Shown here in pieces: positions 33,082-46,949 of a stretch of 64,000 bases of DNA. The notes under the pieces were generated by a model, which saw nothing but the letters and a program-made list of their open reading frames with translations, ran no database searches and was not told the origin of the DNA. Both the position numbers and the translations under genes were made by a program. Within the stretch, counting starts at the first letter, position 1; every line of letters begins with the position of its first letter. Location of the stretch: positions 1,736,001-1,800,000 of the forward strand of contig JAJEJU010000024.1 of NCBI GenBank assembly GCA_021390615.1, read 5' to 3'. The DNA is from Rhodanobacteraceae bacterium ZG21-1. Lineage in GTDB: Bacteria > Pseudomonadota > Gammaproteobacteria > Xanthomonadales > Rhodanobacteraceae.

Positions 33082-33930
33082 ATGGCCGCCCCCATGCAAC
33101 TCGATCCCCTGCTCTTGCGCAGCTTTATCGCCGTCAAGGAAGCCGGCGGCTTCACCCGCGCCGCGCAACGCCTGCATCTCACTCAGTCGGCGATCAGCCA
33201 TCAGATCCGCCGGCTCGAGGAACAACTGGGTCGGTCGCTGTTCTGCCGCAGCACGCGCAGCCTCACCCTCACCGAAGACGGCGCCGACCTGCTGCCTTAC
33301 GCGGAGCAGATCCTGCAGGCGCAGGACGCCTTGAAGCGCCGCTTCCAGCCGTCGCCGGTTTCGGGCCTGGTGCGCTTCGGCGTGCCTGAGAATTACATGG
33401 GCAATCGCCTGCCTTCCCTGCTGTGCCAGTTCGCGCGAGCCTTTCCCGCGGTGCGGCTGGACGTGAGCGTCAGCATGAACCTGGATCTGCGCGCGATGAT
33501 CGACACCGACGCGCTCGACCTGGCCGTGGTGCTCGGGGTGTGCGGCCAGGACCACGGCACCGTGCTGCGCCACACGCAGCTGGTCTGGGTGGCCGCGGAG
33601 AACTTCGAGCCGGCACCGGGCGCCTCGCTGCCGCTGGCCTTCTTCCCGACCCCGTGCATATACCGCCAGGCCGGCGTCGAAGCACTGGGCAGCACTTCGC
33701 TGGAATGGCACGTGATCTTCACCTCGCCCAGCCAACAAGGCCTGCATGCGGCCGTGCAGGCTGGGCTCGGCGTCAGCATCCTGGCCCGCGACGACGTGGA
33801 GCCGGGCATGAAGATCGTCGACGGCCGCTACGGCCTGCCGCCGCTGCCGGAAGTGGCCTTCACCCTGATCGGCGGCGGCGATGCCCCGGCCACCCGCGAA
33901 TTCGCCCGCCTGGTGCTCGACCTGCCGTAG
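33082..33930 (+). CDS. LysR-family transcriptional regulator
   Basis: The protein has 282 residues from the ATG at 33082; the ATG at 33094 (MQLDPLLLRSF) is also plausible, as neither has a strong ribosome binding site. Residues 10-65 hold the LysR winged helix (GGFTRAAQRLHLTQSAISHQIRRLEEQLG). The rest is the periplasmic-binding-like effector domain (VRFGVPENYMGNRLPSLL, LGVSILARDDVEPGMK). It faces an MFS exporter gene across a 213-base region holding a LysR-type box, so control of that gene and itself is the likely role. The effector is unknown. Confidence 0.9.
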   Translation: MAAPMQLDPLLLRSFIAVKEAGGFTRAAQRLHLTQSAISHQIRRLEEQLGRSLFCRSTRSLTLTEDGADLLPYAEQILQAQDALKRRFQPSPVSGLVRFGVPENYMGNRLPSLLCQFARAFPAVRLDVSVSMNLDLRAMIDTDALDLAVVLGVCGQDHGTVLRHTQLVWVAAENFEPAPGASLPLAFFPTPCIYRQAGVEALGSTSLEWHVIFTSPSQQGLHAAVQAGLGVSILARDDVEPGMKIVDGRYGLPPLPEVAFTLIGGGDAPATREFARLVLDLP

Positions 33931-33947
33931 CCGTTCACAGCGATCGC

Positions 33948-33968
33948 CTAGCCCACAGCTGGGGCTAG
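33948..33968. repeat. Hairpin between convergent LysR and cbpA ends
   Basis: CTAGCCC (33948-33954) and GGGCTAG (33962-33968) pair perfectly around seven bases and overlap the cbpA stop codon. There is no T-run; it could slow both converging transcripts. Confidence 0.35.
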
Positions 33969-34867
33969 CTGCGCGGATCGTAGTCCGCGAACGCCGCCTG
34001 CAAGGCCGTGTACGCCTCGCGCTGCGCCTCGTCGGCCGGCATGGGCGTGCGGATCGACAATTCCACCAGCTGATCGCCCGGCGGCTGGCCAGGCATGCCG
34101 CGCCCCTTCAGGCGCAGCTTGCGCCCGGATTGCGCCCCCGCCGCGATGCGCAGATCCACCGCGCCGCCCAGCGTCGGCACCGGCACGGTCGCGCCCAGCG
34201 CAGCCTCCCAGGGCGCGATGGGCAGCACGTAATGCACGTTGCGGCCATCCAGGCGGAAGCGCTCGTGTTCGCGGATGCCGACTTCCAGCAGCAAGTCGCC
34301 GTTCGATCCGCCGGCCGCACCCGGCTGGCCTTGGCCCGACAAGCGGATCACCTGGCCGCTCTGGATGCCGGCGGGAATCTTCACCTCGAGCACGCGTTCG
34401 CCGCCATGGCCGTCATGCAGGGCCAGCCGCGTACGGCCGCCGTCGAAGGCAGTCTGCAGGTCTACCTGCACCTGCGCCTGCACGTCGCGGCCGCGCCGGG
34501 GCCGTGGCGGCCCGCGATGCGCGCCGCCCGAGCGGCCGAACAGGCTCTCGAAGAAATCGCTGAAATCGCCGTCGCCGGATTCGCCGAAATCGAAACCCTG
34601 CCCGCCCTGGCCCCAGCCCGGCGGCGGGCGGAACTGCTCGCCGGCGCGATAGCCGCCCGCGCGCAGCTGATCGTAGGCGCGCCGTTTCTCGGCGTCGCGC
34701 AGCACTTCGTTGGCTTCGTTGATCGCCTTGAATTTTTCCTCGGCGCCGGCTTCCTTGTTCTTGTCCGGATGGTATTTGCGCGCCAGCTTGCGATAGGCCG
34801 CCTTGATCTCGTCTTCGCTGGCGTCGGGCTTCACGCCCAGAATGTCGTAATAGTCTTTGAATTCCAC
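33965..34867 (-). CDS. cbpA: DnaJ-class co-chaperone, CbpA-like
   Basis: The 300-residue protein has a J domain at 1-70 ([23 protein letters not shown] in KYHPDKN). A Gly/Phe-rich linker follows ([19 protein letters not shown]), then the two C-terminal substrate-binding beta domains ([33 protein letters not shown]). It lacks the zinc-finger region of DnaJ, which places it with CbpA. It stimulates the Hsp70 ATPase. It follows an Hsp20 gene on the same strand, forming a small chaperone group. Confidence 0.93.
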   Translation of the reverse strand: MEFKDYYDILGVKPDASEDEIKAAYRKLARKYHPDKNKEAGAEEKFKAINEANEVLRDAEKRRAYDQLRAGGYRAGEQFRPPPGWGQGGQGFDFGESGDGDFSDFFESLFGRSGGAHRGPPRPRRGRDVQAQVQVDLQTAFDGGRTRLALHDGHGGERVLEVKIPAGIQSGQVIRLSGQGQPGAAGGSNGDLLLEVGIREHERFRLDGRNVHYVLPIAPWEAALGATVPVPTLGGAVDLRIAAGAQSGRKLRLKGRGMPGQPPGDQLVELSIRTPMPADEAQREAYTALQAAFADYDPRS

Positions 34868-35086
34868 GCACGCTCCCCGCTTAGCCGCTGTCCGCTAAGG
34901 AATCTTGAGATGGGCCGACGCTACCTGCGCCTCGCCGGCACGACGCCGTCGCTGCCACGCCGGCAGTCCGCAGGTCGAGGCCAACGCGACCAGGCCGACT
35001 CCCGGCGATGGCCGCGCCATCGAAACACAGCGACCCACAGCGGATCATCATCCGCTGCGGGCCATGCTGCAACTTGCCGAGTACGA

Positions 35087-35536
35087 TCAGCCCGCGACGT
35101 TGATCGCGATGCGACGCGGCGTGGTCTCGGCCTTCTTCGGAATGGAGATTTCCAGCACGCCATGCTTGCCGTGGGCGGTGATGCCATCGGCGTCGGCGCT
35201 GTCCGGCAGGGCGAAGCGACGATGGAATGCGCCGTGCACGCGCTCCTGGCGGGTCAGCTTGCCGTTCTGGCCGGCGTTGTCTTCCTTGCGCTCGCCCTTG
35301 ATGGTGAGGATGCTCTTGTCCATGCTCACCTCGATCGCTGCGGGGTCCACGCCCGGCACGTCGGCGAAGATCACGAAGCGGCGATCCTCCTCGCGGATGT
35401 CCACGCGCGGCGCCCACTGGCTGGTCACCACGTTGGAATGATCGTTCTCTTCCTGCGCGAGGAAGCGGTCGAACACCTGGCGGAAATCGCCCAGCGTGCG
35501 GTTGGGATTCCACGAAACACTACGGCTCAGATTCAT
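35087..35536 (-). CDS. Small heat-shock protein, Hsp20/alpha-crystallin family
   Basis: The 149-residue protein starts at the ATG at 35536 (MNLSRSVSWNPNRTLGDF). It has the alpha-crystallin domain: SQWAPRVDIREEDRRFVIFADVPGVDPAAIEVSM, then LTIKGERKED, FHRRFALPDSADADGITA and NGVL-type HGVLEISIPKK. A short C-terminal tail follows. It would hold unfolding proteins as an ATP-independent oligomeric chaperone. cbpA lies 220 bases downstream in the same direction. No sigma32-type promoter could be confidently picked. Confidence 0.94.
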   Translation of the reverse strand: MNLSRSVSWNPNRTLGDFRQVFDRFLAQEENDHSNVVTSQWAPRVDIREEDRRFVIFADVPGVDPAAIEVSMDKSILTIKGERKEDNAGQNGKLTRQERVHGAFHRRFALPDSADADGITAHGKHGVLEISIPKKAETTPRRIAINVAG

Positions 35537-35676
35537 AAGGCGAGACTCCAATGGTTTTACGGCTTCAGCGCCGTCTGAGCTGAGAAATAAGTGCACCGCC
35601 CGCCGATTCAAGGCGACAACGGTCACCTCGCGGCGCTAGCATGCCTGTCGTTTTCCCTGGCTTCAGCGAGTCCGCC

Positions 35677-36162
35677 ATGAGCATCCAGCCCGGCGATGTA
35701 CTGCCCGATGTCACCCTCAGCGTGATTGCCGACGAGGTGATCGTCCGTTCCACCCAGGAGCTGTTCGCCGAGCGCAAGGCGCTGCTGTTCGCCGTGCCCG
35801 GCGCGTTCACGCCGACCTGCTCCAACAAGCATCTGCCCGGCTATGTGCAGCACCTGGCCGATTTCCAGCAACGCGGCATCACGGTGATGTGCCTGTCGGT
35901 CAACGACGCGCATGTGATGCAGGCCTGGGCCGCCGCCCAGCAGGTGCCGCCCGCGCTCTGGATGCTCGCCGACGGCAATGCCGACTTCACCCGCGCGCTC
36001 GGCATGGAGCTCGACGGCCGCCATTACGGCATGGGGCTGCGTGCGCGACGCTTCGCCCTGTACGCGGAAAACGGCGTGGTGCGGCAAGTGCATGCCGAAG
36101 CTCCCGGCGAGTTCCGCGTCTCCGGTGCCGAAGCGATGCTCGCCGCGCTGCTGCCGGCTTAA
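35677..36162 (+). CDS. Peroxiredoxin (Prx5-like, redoxin family)
   Basis: The protein has 161 residues from the ATG at 35677 (MSIQPGDVLPDVTLSVI); an ATG at 35641 would add 12 residues. The active site PGAFTPTCSNKHLPGY contains the peroxidatic cysteine in the PxxxTxxC motif, and GMGLRARRFALYAENGVV is typical of the Prx5 subfamily. It reduces hydroperoxides using thioredoxin or glutathione/glutaredoxin. No second resolving cysteine is obvious near the C-terminus; the chain has one other Cys (VMCLSVND). Confidence 0.92.
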   Translation: MSIQPGDVLPDVTLSVIADEVIVRSTQELFAERKALLFAVPGAFTPTCSNKHLPGYVQHLADFQQRGITVMCLSVNDAHVMQAWAAAQQVPPALWMLADGNADFTRALGMELDGRHYGMGLRARRFALYAENGVVRQVHAEAPGEFRVSGAEAMLAALLPA

Positions 36163-36292
36163 AACACGACGCAGACCGCCAAGCCTGAACCACGCGGCGG
36201 TCAGTCGCGCGGATATGCGTGTCCGATCACAGCGCAGGCGCCAGCACGGATCTATATCGGCAGCGTAGCCATAGGGGACGCGGAGCGCCCCA

Positions 36293-36601
36293 ATGGGGGG
36301 CGGTATGGTCTGGCGGGCATCGATCAGGCTGATCTGCGCAGTCGCGGTAAGCCTGTATGCGACACAGGCACGAGGCAGCGACGGGCGCATCTTGTTTCGC
36401 GGCGCCGTGGTGACGCCGACTACGGCATGGACCGCGCAGGTCGCGGCGCAACGCGCGCAAATCCAACACCTTCCGCTCGGCACGCGGCTACAGCGCCTCG
36501 ATGTGCCTGAGCTGGGCAAGGGGCGCGATCCGCTGCTCGACTACTACGTGCAGCGGGTTGCCCCGCCGCATCCGCAACTGGTCGTGGTGAGCTACCCCTG
36601 A
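36293..36601 (+). CDS. Small exported protein of unknown function
   Basis: The 102-residue protein starts at an ATG with GGAG seven bases upstream. It has a hydrophobic N-terminus (SIRLICAVAVSLYATQARG) that reads as a signal peptide, then GRILFRGAVVTPTTAW and, at the end, DPLLDYYVQRVAPP and LVVVSYP. I recognise no domain. It sits alone between the peroxiredoxin gene and the convergent gyrA. Confidence 0.6.
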   Translation: MGGGMVWRASIRLICAVAVSLYATQARGSDGRILFRGAVVTPTTAWTAQVAAQRAQIQHLPLGTRLQRLDVPELGKGRDPLLDYYVQRVAPPHPQLVVVSYP

Positions 36602-36616
36602 ATGGGCGACCCGTAA

Positions 36617-36646
36617 AAGCAGCGCGGGGCCGTTGCCGGCCCCGCG
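36617..36646 (-). terminator. Terminator of gyrA
   Basis: CGCGGGGCC (36623-36631) pairs perfectly with GGCCCCGCG (36638-36646) around a six-base loop. On the minus strand it lies just after the gyrA stop and is followed at a short distance by TTTT, so it is a moderate terminator; it may also act on the convergent gene. Confidence 0.6.
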
Positions 36647-36652
36647 TGTCGA

Positions 36653-39262
<2,610 letters not shown>

Positions 39263-39389
39263 CAAACAGCTTCCCTGGATCATTGGACACGGCGATGGCG
39301 CGCACATTTCTCGCGGCGCCGACGCAAGCCTGCAATATTAGCACAGACGGGCTAGAAAATCCCCGAAAACAGCCTGTTGAATCAATAAG

Positions 39390-39800
39390 TTAAACGACTG
39401 TTTTGGAGCGCCTGAAAAGCATCAGGCGGGCGCTGAGAAAATTCACCCCGGCCGCCACCACGGAACCCACCGCCACCGCCAGCGCCGGCCAGCGGTGCCA
39501 GCTCGGGAAAAGCTGCAGGCAGAGGATGAATACGCCGTAGTTGACCAGCGCGCCGAAGCTCATCAGGGCCATCCAGTGCAGCCATTCGCCCCACAGCGAA
39601 CGACCGCTGGAACGCGCTGCGAAGGTGCGGCTGCGGTTCCACCACCAGGTGGCGGTGGCCGCCAGCACGAAGGCGATCACCCAGGCCACGTAGGGATTGA
39701 CCTGCAGCAGACTGACCAGCAATTGCGTGACGCCGGCGCTGACGACCAGGCCGATCACGCCGCCCACCGCGAACAGCACGAGCTCCCTGCTCGACTTCAT
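39390..39800 (-). CDS. GtrA-family membrane protein
   Basis: The 136-residue protein has four hydrophobic segments and the family pattern [17 protein letters not shown] at the N-terminus, then [23 protein letters not shown] and [11 protein letters not shown] near the end. GtrA proteins are thought to flip lipid-linked sugars for surface glycan modification. Its ATG overlaps the mtnA stop by four bases, so it is coupled to methionine salvage translation, although a functional link is not obvious. Confidence 0.88.
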   Translation of the reverse strand: MKSSRELVLFAVGGVIGLVVSAGVTQLLVSLLQVNPYVAWVIAFVLAATATWWWNRSRTFAARSSGRSLWGEWLHWMALMSFGALVNYGVFILCLQLFPSWHRWPALAVAVGSVVAAGVNFLSARLMLFRRSKTVV

Positions 39801-40822
39801 GCGGCGAACATCATGCGCATCACCGCCGGCGTCGGATGCTCGATCACGCCGCGCTCGGTGACGATGGCGTCGATCAGCTCGGCCGGGGTCACGTCGAACA
39901 CCGGGTTCCAGGCCTGCGCCCCTTCCACCACCGTGCGCCGGCCCGCCGTGCTGAGCAGCTCGGCCGGATCACGCAGCTCGATCTCGATCGCATCGCCGCT
40001 TGCGGTAGCCATATCCACCGTGGACGAAGGCGCCACCACCATGAAGCGTACGCCGTGGTGACGGGCTGCGATCGCCAGCTGATAAGTGCCGATCTTGTTG
40101 GCGGTGTCGCCGTTGGCGGCGATGCGATCGGCGCCAACGATGACCCACTGCACGGCGCCCGAGCGCATCAGGTGAGCCGCCGCGGAATCGGCGATCAGCT
40201 GCGCCGGAATGCCGTCGCGCACCAGCTCCCACATGGTCAGGCGCGCGCCCTGCTGCCACGGCCGGGTTTCGCCGGCATAGACCCGCTCGATGCGCCCGCC
40301 GGCCACGCCGGCGCGGATCACGCCCAGCGCAGTGCCGTAGCCTGCGGTCGCCAGCGAACCGGTATTGCAATGGGTGAGCACGCCCGAGCCACGGGCGATC
40401 AGCGCCGCGCCCAGCTCGCCCATGCGACGGTTGGCCGCCAGATCCTCGTCCTGGATCGCCTGGGCCTCGCGCTGCAGCGCCGCGGCATCGGCGCCGGCGT
40501 CCAGGCGCGCCTTCATGCGATCCAGCGCCCACATCAGGTTCACCGCGGTCGGTCGCGCCGCGCGCAGGCGCGCCAACGCCACGCCCGCTTCAGCGCCTCG
40601 CTGCACCGCCAACACCACGCCCCAGGCCGCGGCGATGCCGATCGCCGGTGCGCCGCGCACCGCCAGATCCTTGATGGCCTGGGTCACCTGTGCGGCATCC
40701 AGGCATTCGATCCAGCGCTCTTCCTGCGGAAGCAGGCGCTGGTCCAGCAGGCGCAGACGATCGCCTTGCCATTGCACGGCGCGGATGCTGTCGTAGTGCG
40801 CGAGAGATTCGGGCTTGTTCAT
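39797..40822 (-). CDS. mtnA: S-methyl-5-thioribose-1-phosphate isomerase
   Basis: The 341-residue protein has [18 protein letters not shown], a catalytic-cysteine region [20 protein letters not shown], and [20 protein letters not shown] with the catalytic aspartate. These define MtnA within the eIF2B-like fold. It converts methylthioribose-1-phosphate to methylthioribulose-1-phosphate in methionine salvage. It ends four bases into the GtrA gene. Confidence 0.96.
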   Translation of the reverse strand: MNKPESLAHYDSIRAVQWQGDRLRLLDQRLLPQEERWIECLDAAQVTQAIKDLAVRGAPAIGIAAAWGVVLAVQRGAEAGVALARLRAARPTAVNLMWALDRMKARLDAGADAAALQREAQAIQDEDLAANRRMGELGAALIARGSGVLTHCNTGSLATAGYGTALGVIRAGVAGGRIERVYAGETRPWQQGARLTMWELVRDGIPAQLIADSAAAHLMRSGAVQWVIVGADRIAANGDTANKIGTYQLAIAARHHGVRFMVVAPSSTVDMATASGDAIEIELRDPAELLSTAGRRTVVEGAQAWNPVFDVTPAELIDAIVTERGVIEHPTPAVMRMMFAA

Positions 40823-41085
40823 CCGCCTATTTTAAGGGAGCGCCGGACCCCTGGCGAGCGATCGCATGCACGGGCAGGCGGCCAGTCCCATGATCGGACG
40901 TCCGCCAGGGCTGGCGGTGGATCGCTCAGTCGCTCGCCCCATGGGCCTGCTCACGGCGTCGACATGGCACGCATGCCGAGCGGAAACGCCCTGCGCTCGA
41001 TGGAATTCGCTGAGCGCAGGGCAAGCATGAACGAAGCGCCATGCGCCCGATCGAGCGATCAGGCGGTCACACGGACAAGCAGATC

Positions 41086-42156
41086 TCAGCGCGAACGCTG
41101 CGCCAGCCAGTGATGGATCGCCGGCGGCACCTCGCGCTGGGCGCGGCCAGACACGTAGATGCCGATGTGGCCGCCCTTGAAAGCCACCTGAGTGTAGTCG
41201 GTGGTGCCGACGTGACGACCCAGCGCACGCGAGGCGTCGGGAGGCACCAGATGGTCCTGCTCGGCGAACACGTTGAGCACCGGCTGGGTGATCATGCCCA
41301 GGTCCACCGGCTGGCCGCCGATCTCCAGGCTGCCCTTCACCAGCTTGTTGCCCTGGTAGAAATCCTTAATGAACTGGCGGAACGCCTCGCCGGCCTGGTC
41401 GGGCGAATCGAAGATCCAGCGCTCCATGCGCAGGAAGTTGGTCAGCTCGGCCGGATCGTCGAGGATGTCGACCAGCCCCACGTATTTCTGCTGGTTGAGC
41501 CGCACCGGCTTCAGCGTGAGATAGACGTAGTTCATCAGCGCGGCCGGGATATTGCCCAGCGTATCGACGAACAGATCCACGTCCATGTTGCGCACCCAGT
41601 GCGACAGCATGTTGTCCGGCGTATGGAAATCCACCGGGGTGACCATAGTGATCAGGTTCTTCACCTTCTCCGGGCGGATCGCCGTGTAGCACAGCGAGAA
41701 CGCGCCGCCCTGGCAGATGCCCAGCAGGTTGATCGCGTCCAGGCCATGGCGGTCACGCACGGCGTCGACGCAGCGATCGAGATAGCCGTTGATGTAGTCG
41801 TCCAGGGTGAGCCAGCGATCCGCGCCGTCCGGATAACCCCAGTCGATCAGGTAGACATCCTCGCCCTGCTCCAGCAGGTTGCGCACCAGCGAGCGATCGG
41901 GCTGCAGATCGGTCATCCACACCGTGTTGACCAGGGCGTAGACGATCAGCAGCGGCGTCTTCGAGGTCGGCCGATTCTGCCCTTTGAAATGCCAGACCTT
42001 GAGCTTGTCTTCCTGATAGACCAGCTCACGCGGCGTATTGGCGTATTCGGGTTCGCCCATGCCGCGCAGGTGATTCATGCCGGCGGCGAGCTTGCGCTGG
42101 AAAGTGGTGATTTCGCTGAGTGCCTTGATCGGGTCGATGCGCAGCGGCGTATTCAT
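41086..42156 (-). CDS. phaC: Class III poly(3-hydroxyalkanoate) synthase, catalytic subunit PhaC
   Basis: The 356-residue protein is the short class III type. The lipase-like box LLGICQGGAFSLCYTAI holds the catalytic Cys, YLIDWGYPDGADRW and the later EQDHLVPPDASRALG supply the Asp region, and FKGGHIGIYVSG contains the catalytic His. It polymerises (R)-3-hydroxyacyl-CoA on the granule surface and needs PhaE. It starts 24 bases after phaE ends, in one operon. Confidence 0.96.
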   Translation of the reverse strand: MNTPLRIDPIKALSEITTFQRKLAAGMNHLRGMGEPEYANTPRELVYQEDKLKVWHFKGQNRPTSKTPLLIVYALVNTVWMTDLQPDRSLVRNLLEQGEDVYLIDWGYPDGADRWLTLDDYINGYLDRCVDAVRDRHGLDAINLLGICQGGAFSLCYTAIRPEKVKNLITMVTPVDFHTPDNMLSHWVRNMDVDLFVDTLGNIPAALMNYVYLTLKPVRLNQQKYVGLVDILDDPAELTNFLRMERWIFDSPDQAGEAFRQFIKDFYQGNKLVKGSLEIGGQPVDLGMITQPVLNVFAEQDHLVPPDASRALGRHVGTTDYTQVAFKGGHIGIYVSGRAQREVPPAIHHWLAQRSR

Positions 42157-42180
42157 GACGTCTCCTTGGGATCGCGCCGA

Positions 42181-43242
42181 TTACTTGCGCTTGCGCGCGC
42201 TCGAACGGCTGGCCGACTTCGCGGCCGCCTTGCGCGGCACGGACTTCGCCGCAGCCTTGCGTGCGGGCGCGCGCGTGCTCGCGGCAGCACTGGCCTTTTT
42301 CGCCGCAGCGGCAGGCGCAGCCACCGGCTTCACCTGCACCTGGCGCTTCAAGGCCGCCAGTTCCGCACGCAGGCGGGCGATTTCCTCGCCCTGGCCTTCG
42401 TCGCGCTGCGCACTGCCGGCGCGCAGTTGGCGCCGCAGTTCCTGCAGGCGTTGCCCCAGGCTGGCCACTTCGCTGCGCGTCGGTATGCCAAGTTCGCGAC
42501 ACCATTGCTCGGTCTGCTGTTGTTGCCGCTCGCGCACGCGCATCTGCGCATTGACCATTGCGCCGTAGGCCTCGCGGAATTCGTCCGACAAGGCGATCTC
42601 GGCGTAGCTTTCCTCGGCGGCGTCCACCCACAGGTCGTACAGCGCCTTGATCGATTCGATCTGGCGTCCCGGTTCGGTGCGCGCCGCCAGCGTCTGTTGC
42701 AGGCGCTCGGCCGCCTTGACGTTGGCCTGCTGCAGCAGCGTCTGATAGCGCCGCGAGGTTTCCAGATATTCGAGCACCGCGGCCAGCATGGCCTGCTGCT
42801 GCAGTTGCTGCTCGCGGTTGAGGCCGAACGGCGCCATCGGCTGCAGGCCGTGCAGCTCGCCGAAGCCGCCGGTCTGCGCCGCCTGCAGCCAGCTCTGCCA
42901 TTGCTGCGCGAAGCTCTGCGCGGCACTGGTGTCGATGCCGGCGAAGGCCTGCCCGAACGGCTGCCCTGCAGCGCCGAACAGCTGCTGCAGCTGCTGGCGC
43001 CAATCCGGTTCCTGCGGCGCAAACGGCGTCTGGCCGAGGCCACCGGCCGCCACGCTTTGCAGCAGATCGAAATATCCCTTCAGTCCAGGCATGCCGCGGG
43101 CCAGCACGGCCTCCGGCGAAGCGAAACCGCTCAGCGGATTGACGGCTGCAGCGGGCGGCTGCCATTGGCGCGCCCAGCTTTCCCACGCCTGCTGCGCCAG
43201 CCCTTGATACTGCTTCAGGAAATCGTTCGCCTGCTCGGTCAT
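42181..43242 (-). CDS. phaE: Class III PHA synthase subunit PhaE with histone-like tail
   Basis: The 353-residue protein starts MTEQANDFLKQYQGLAQQAW. It has a helical body with the PhaE-typical stretch RSE-like IPTRSEVASLGQRLQELRRQLR near residues 255-278, needed to bind and activate PhaC. The last 50 residues (304-353) are made almost only of Ala, Lys, Arg, Ser, Pro and Thr, with about 15 basic and no acidic residues (TRAPARKAAAKSVPRKAAAK). This looks like the DNA-binding tails of the granule proteins PhaF and PhaM. The body is not in doubt; a nucleoid-tethering role for the tail is inferred. Confidence 0.92.
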   Translation of the reverse strand: MTEQANDFLKQYQGLAQQAWESWARQWQPPAAAVNPLSGFASPEAVLARGMPGLKGYFDLLQSVAAGGLGQTPFAPQEPDWRQQLQQLFGAAGQPFGQAFAGIDTSAAQSFAQQWQSWLQAAQTGGFGELHGLQPMAPFGLNREQQLQQQAMLAAVLEYLETSRRYQTLLQQANVKAAERLQQTLAARTEPGRQIESIKALYDLWVDAAEESYAEIALSDEFREAYGAMVNAQMRVRERQQQQTEQWCRELGIPTRSEVASLGQRLQELRRQLRAGSAQRDEGQGEEIARLRAELAALKRQVQVKPVAAPAAAAKKASAAASTRAPARKAAAKSVPRKAAAKSASRSSARKRK

Positions 43243-43364
43243 GCCGGTTCCTCGTCCGTGCCTGGGTTCATCCTAGCAGTGTCGCACAACGCCGTTTCCA
43301 TCTTCCTACGTCGCCGCTGGGCCAGCGCAAATAGGACCACGGACAGGCAGCCGTTGACGCATCA

Positions 43365-43399
43365 ACGAAAAAGCCCGGCATCTTGCGATGCCGGGCTTT
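43365..43399 (-). terminator. Strong terminator after pnp
   Basis: AAAGCCCGGCATC (43370-43382) and GATGCCGGGCTTT (43387-43399) pair perfectly over 13 bp with a four-base loop. On the minus strand it follows the pnp stop by about 35 bases and ends in five T, so it closes the rimP-to-pnp operon and separates it from phaE. Confidence 0.95.
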
Positions 43400-43433
43400 C
43401 TTCACGATCGACCGATGCTTAGGTCGATGCGGA

Positions 43434-45539
<2,106 letters not shown>

Positions 45540-45559
45540 GTGTTGTGTCCTCGGTCCGA

Positions 45560-45829
45560 TTAGCGACGCAGGCCGAGGCGTTCGATCAGGCTCTGATAGC
45601 GGCCCAGATCGCGATCCTTCAGGTAGGCGAGCAGGCTCTTGCGGCGGTTGACCAGCTGCAGCAGGCCGCGACGCGAGTGGTGGTCCTGCTTATGGGTCTT
45701 GAAATGGCCGGTGAGGTGGTCGATGCGGGCGGACAGCAGGGCGACCTGGACTTCCGGCGACCCCGTGTCGTTCGGCACTCGGCCGTATTCAGCAATGATC
45801 TTGCCGGTCTGTTCTGCATTGAGGGACAT
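45560..45829 (-). CDS. rpsO: 30S ribosomal protein S15
   Basis: The 89-residue protein [20 protein letters not shown], with [20 protein letters not shown] and [20 protein letters not shown], is standard uS15, which binds the central domain of 16S rRNA early in assembly. An AGGAAGAG ribosome binding site precedes the start. A 19-bp perfect hairpin ends 27 bases upstream of the start, in the leader where S15 autoregulation occurs in E. coli. Confidence 0.98.
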   Translation of the reverse strand: MSLNAEQTGKIIAEYGRVPNDTGSPEVQVALLSARIDHLTGHFKTHKQDHHSRRGLLQLVNRRKSLLAYLKDRDLGRYQSLIERLGLRR

Positions 45830-45855
45830 GAGTATCTCTTCCTAAAAAAGCGGTA

Positions 45856-45899
45856 CGAAGCTTGCGCAACGTCACCGCAATGACGTTGCGCAAGCTTCG
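45856..45899 (-). promoter_or_regulatory. 19-bp perfect hairpin in the rpsO leader
   Basis: Left arm 45856-45874 and right arm 45881-45899 are exact reverse complements with a six-base loop. On the transcript the hairpin is followed seven bases later by TTTTTT and then the rpsO ribosome binding site. It could terminate truB read-through, be an RNase III site, or serve S15 autoregulation. Confidence 0.75.
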
Positions 45900-45932
45900 A
45901 CAGGTTGAATAAAACATTGTGACAAGTTGCTT

Positions 45933-45962
45933 ATTGTAATGGCGGAAAGCGCGTCGCAACAA
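45933..45962 (-). promoter_or_regulatory. Candidate promoter of rpsO-pnp
   Basis: On the minus strand TTGTTG (45962-45957), an 18-base spacer and TACAAT (45938-45933) lie between the truB stop and the leader hairpin. This would give an independent rpsO-pnp transcript carrying the hairpin near its 5' end. Confidence 0.45.
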
Positions 45963-45995
45963 GACTTGGGACACCTTGCCGGCACCCGGCGGCGT

Positions 45996-46931
45996 TCATC
46001 CACGCACGGCTTCCGGCAGGCGGAAGCCGCGTACGATGCGTACGCCGCCGCCGTCATCGGGCTGTCCCAGAGCCAGCAGCCGGCCATCATCGCCGAACAG
46101 CGCGCACAGCTGATCCGGAGCCGTCGCCGGCACCTCGACGCCCTTCAGGCGCTGGCCCTGCATCACCGCGATGCTTTGCGCCGGGTCCAGGTGCAGCGCC
46201 GGCAACGCCGCCGCGCCGGCCTCGACCGGCAGCAGCAGGGCCGGCAGCGCGGCATCGCCCTGCTCCGCTGCCGCCTGCAGCTGCTCCAGGGTGGCCATGC
46301 CGGCGCCTTCGAACGGCTCCACCCATAAGCGGCGCAGGCTGCTCAGGTGGGCGCCGCAGCCCAGGCGCTCGCCCAGGTCGACGGCCAGACTGCGGATGTA
46401 AGTGCCCGAACCGCATTCGACCCGCAGGCGCAGGCGATCGCCGTCCAGGGCCAGCACGTCCAGCCGATGGATCTCGACCACGCGCGCCGGCACCTCGACC
46501 GCCTCGCCGCGCCGCGCCTTCAGGTACAGCGGCTCGCCGCCCTGTTTCAGCGCCGAGTACGCCGGCGGCACCTGACTGATGCGGCCGCGGAAATCGGCCA
46601 GCGCGGCTTCCAGCGTGGCCTCGTCCAGGGCCGGCAGCGGGCGGCGCTGCAGCACCTCGCCCTCGCGATCGGCGGTGGTGGTGGTGACGCCCAGCTGGCA
46701 TTCGGCCAGGTAGGCCTTGCGTGAACCCAGCAGGTGACCCGCCAATTTGGTCGCTTCGCCGAAACACAGCGGCAACATGCCTGTGGCCAGCGGATCCAGC
46801 GCGCCGGTATGGCCGCCCTTGGCCGCACGCAGCAGTCGGCGCACCGCCTGCAAGGCCTGGTTCGAACTCAGGCCGAGCGGCTTGTCGAGCAGCACGATGC
46901 CGTGCAGGTCGCGGAACGTGATGCGTGCCAT
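45996..46931 (-). CDS. truB: tRNA pseudouridine(55) synthase
   Basis: The 311-residue protein has [20 protein letters not shown] and [26 protein letters not shown] with the catalytic aspartate, [18 protein letters not shown], and the [20 protein letters not shown] motif, all TruB features. It makes the universal T-loop pseudouridine. The distal C-terminal part includes a PUA-like region. It lies 18 bases after rbfA. Confidence 0.97.
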   Translation of the reverse strand: MARITFRDLHGIVLLDKPLGLSSNQALQAVRRLLRAAKGGHTGALDPLATGMLPLCFGEATKLAGHLLGSRKAYLAECQLGVTTTTADREGEVLQRRPLPALDEATLEAALADFRGRISQVPPAYSALKQGGEPLYLKARRGEAVEVPARVVEIHRLDVLALDGDRLRLRVECGSGTYIRSLAVDLGERLGCGAHLSSLRRLWVEPFEGAGMATLEQLQAAAEQGDAALPALLLPVEAGAAALPALHLDPAQSIAVMQGQRLKGVEVPATAPDQLCALFGDDGRLLALGQPDDGGGVRIVRGFRLPEAVRG

Positions 46932-46949
46932 GCGGAGCCCGGGCGAAGC

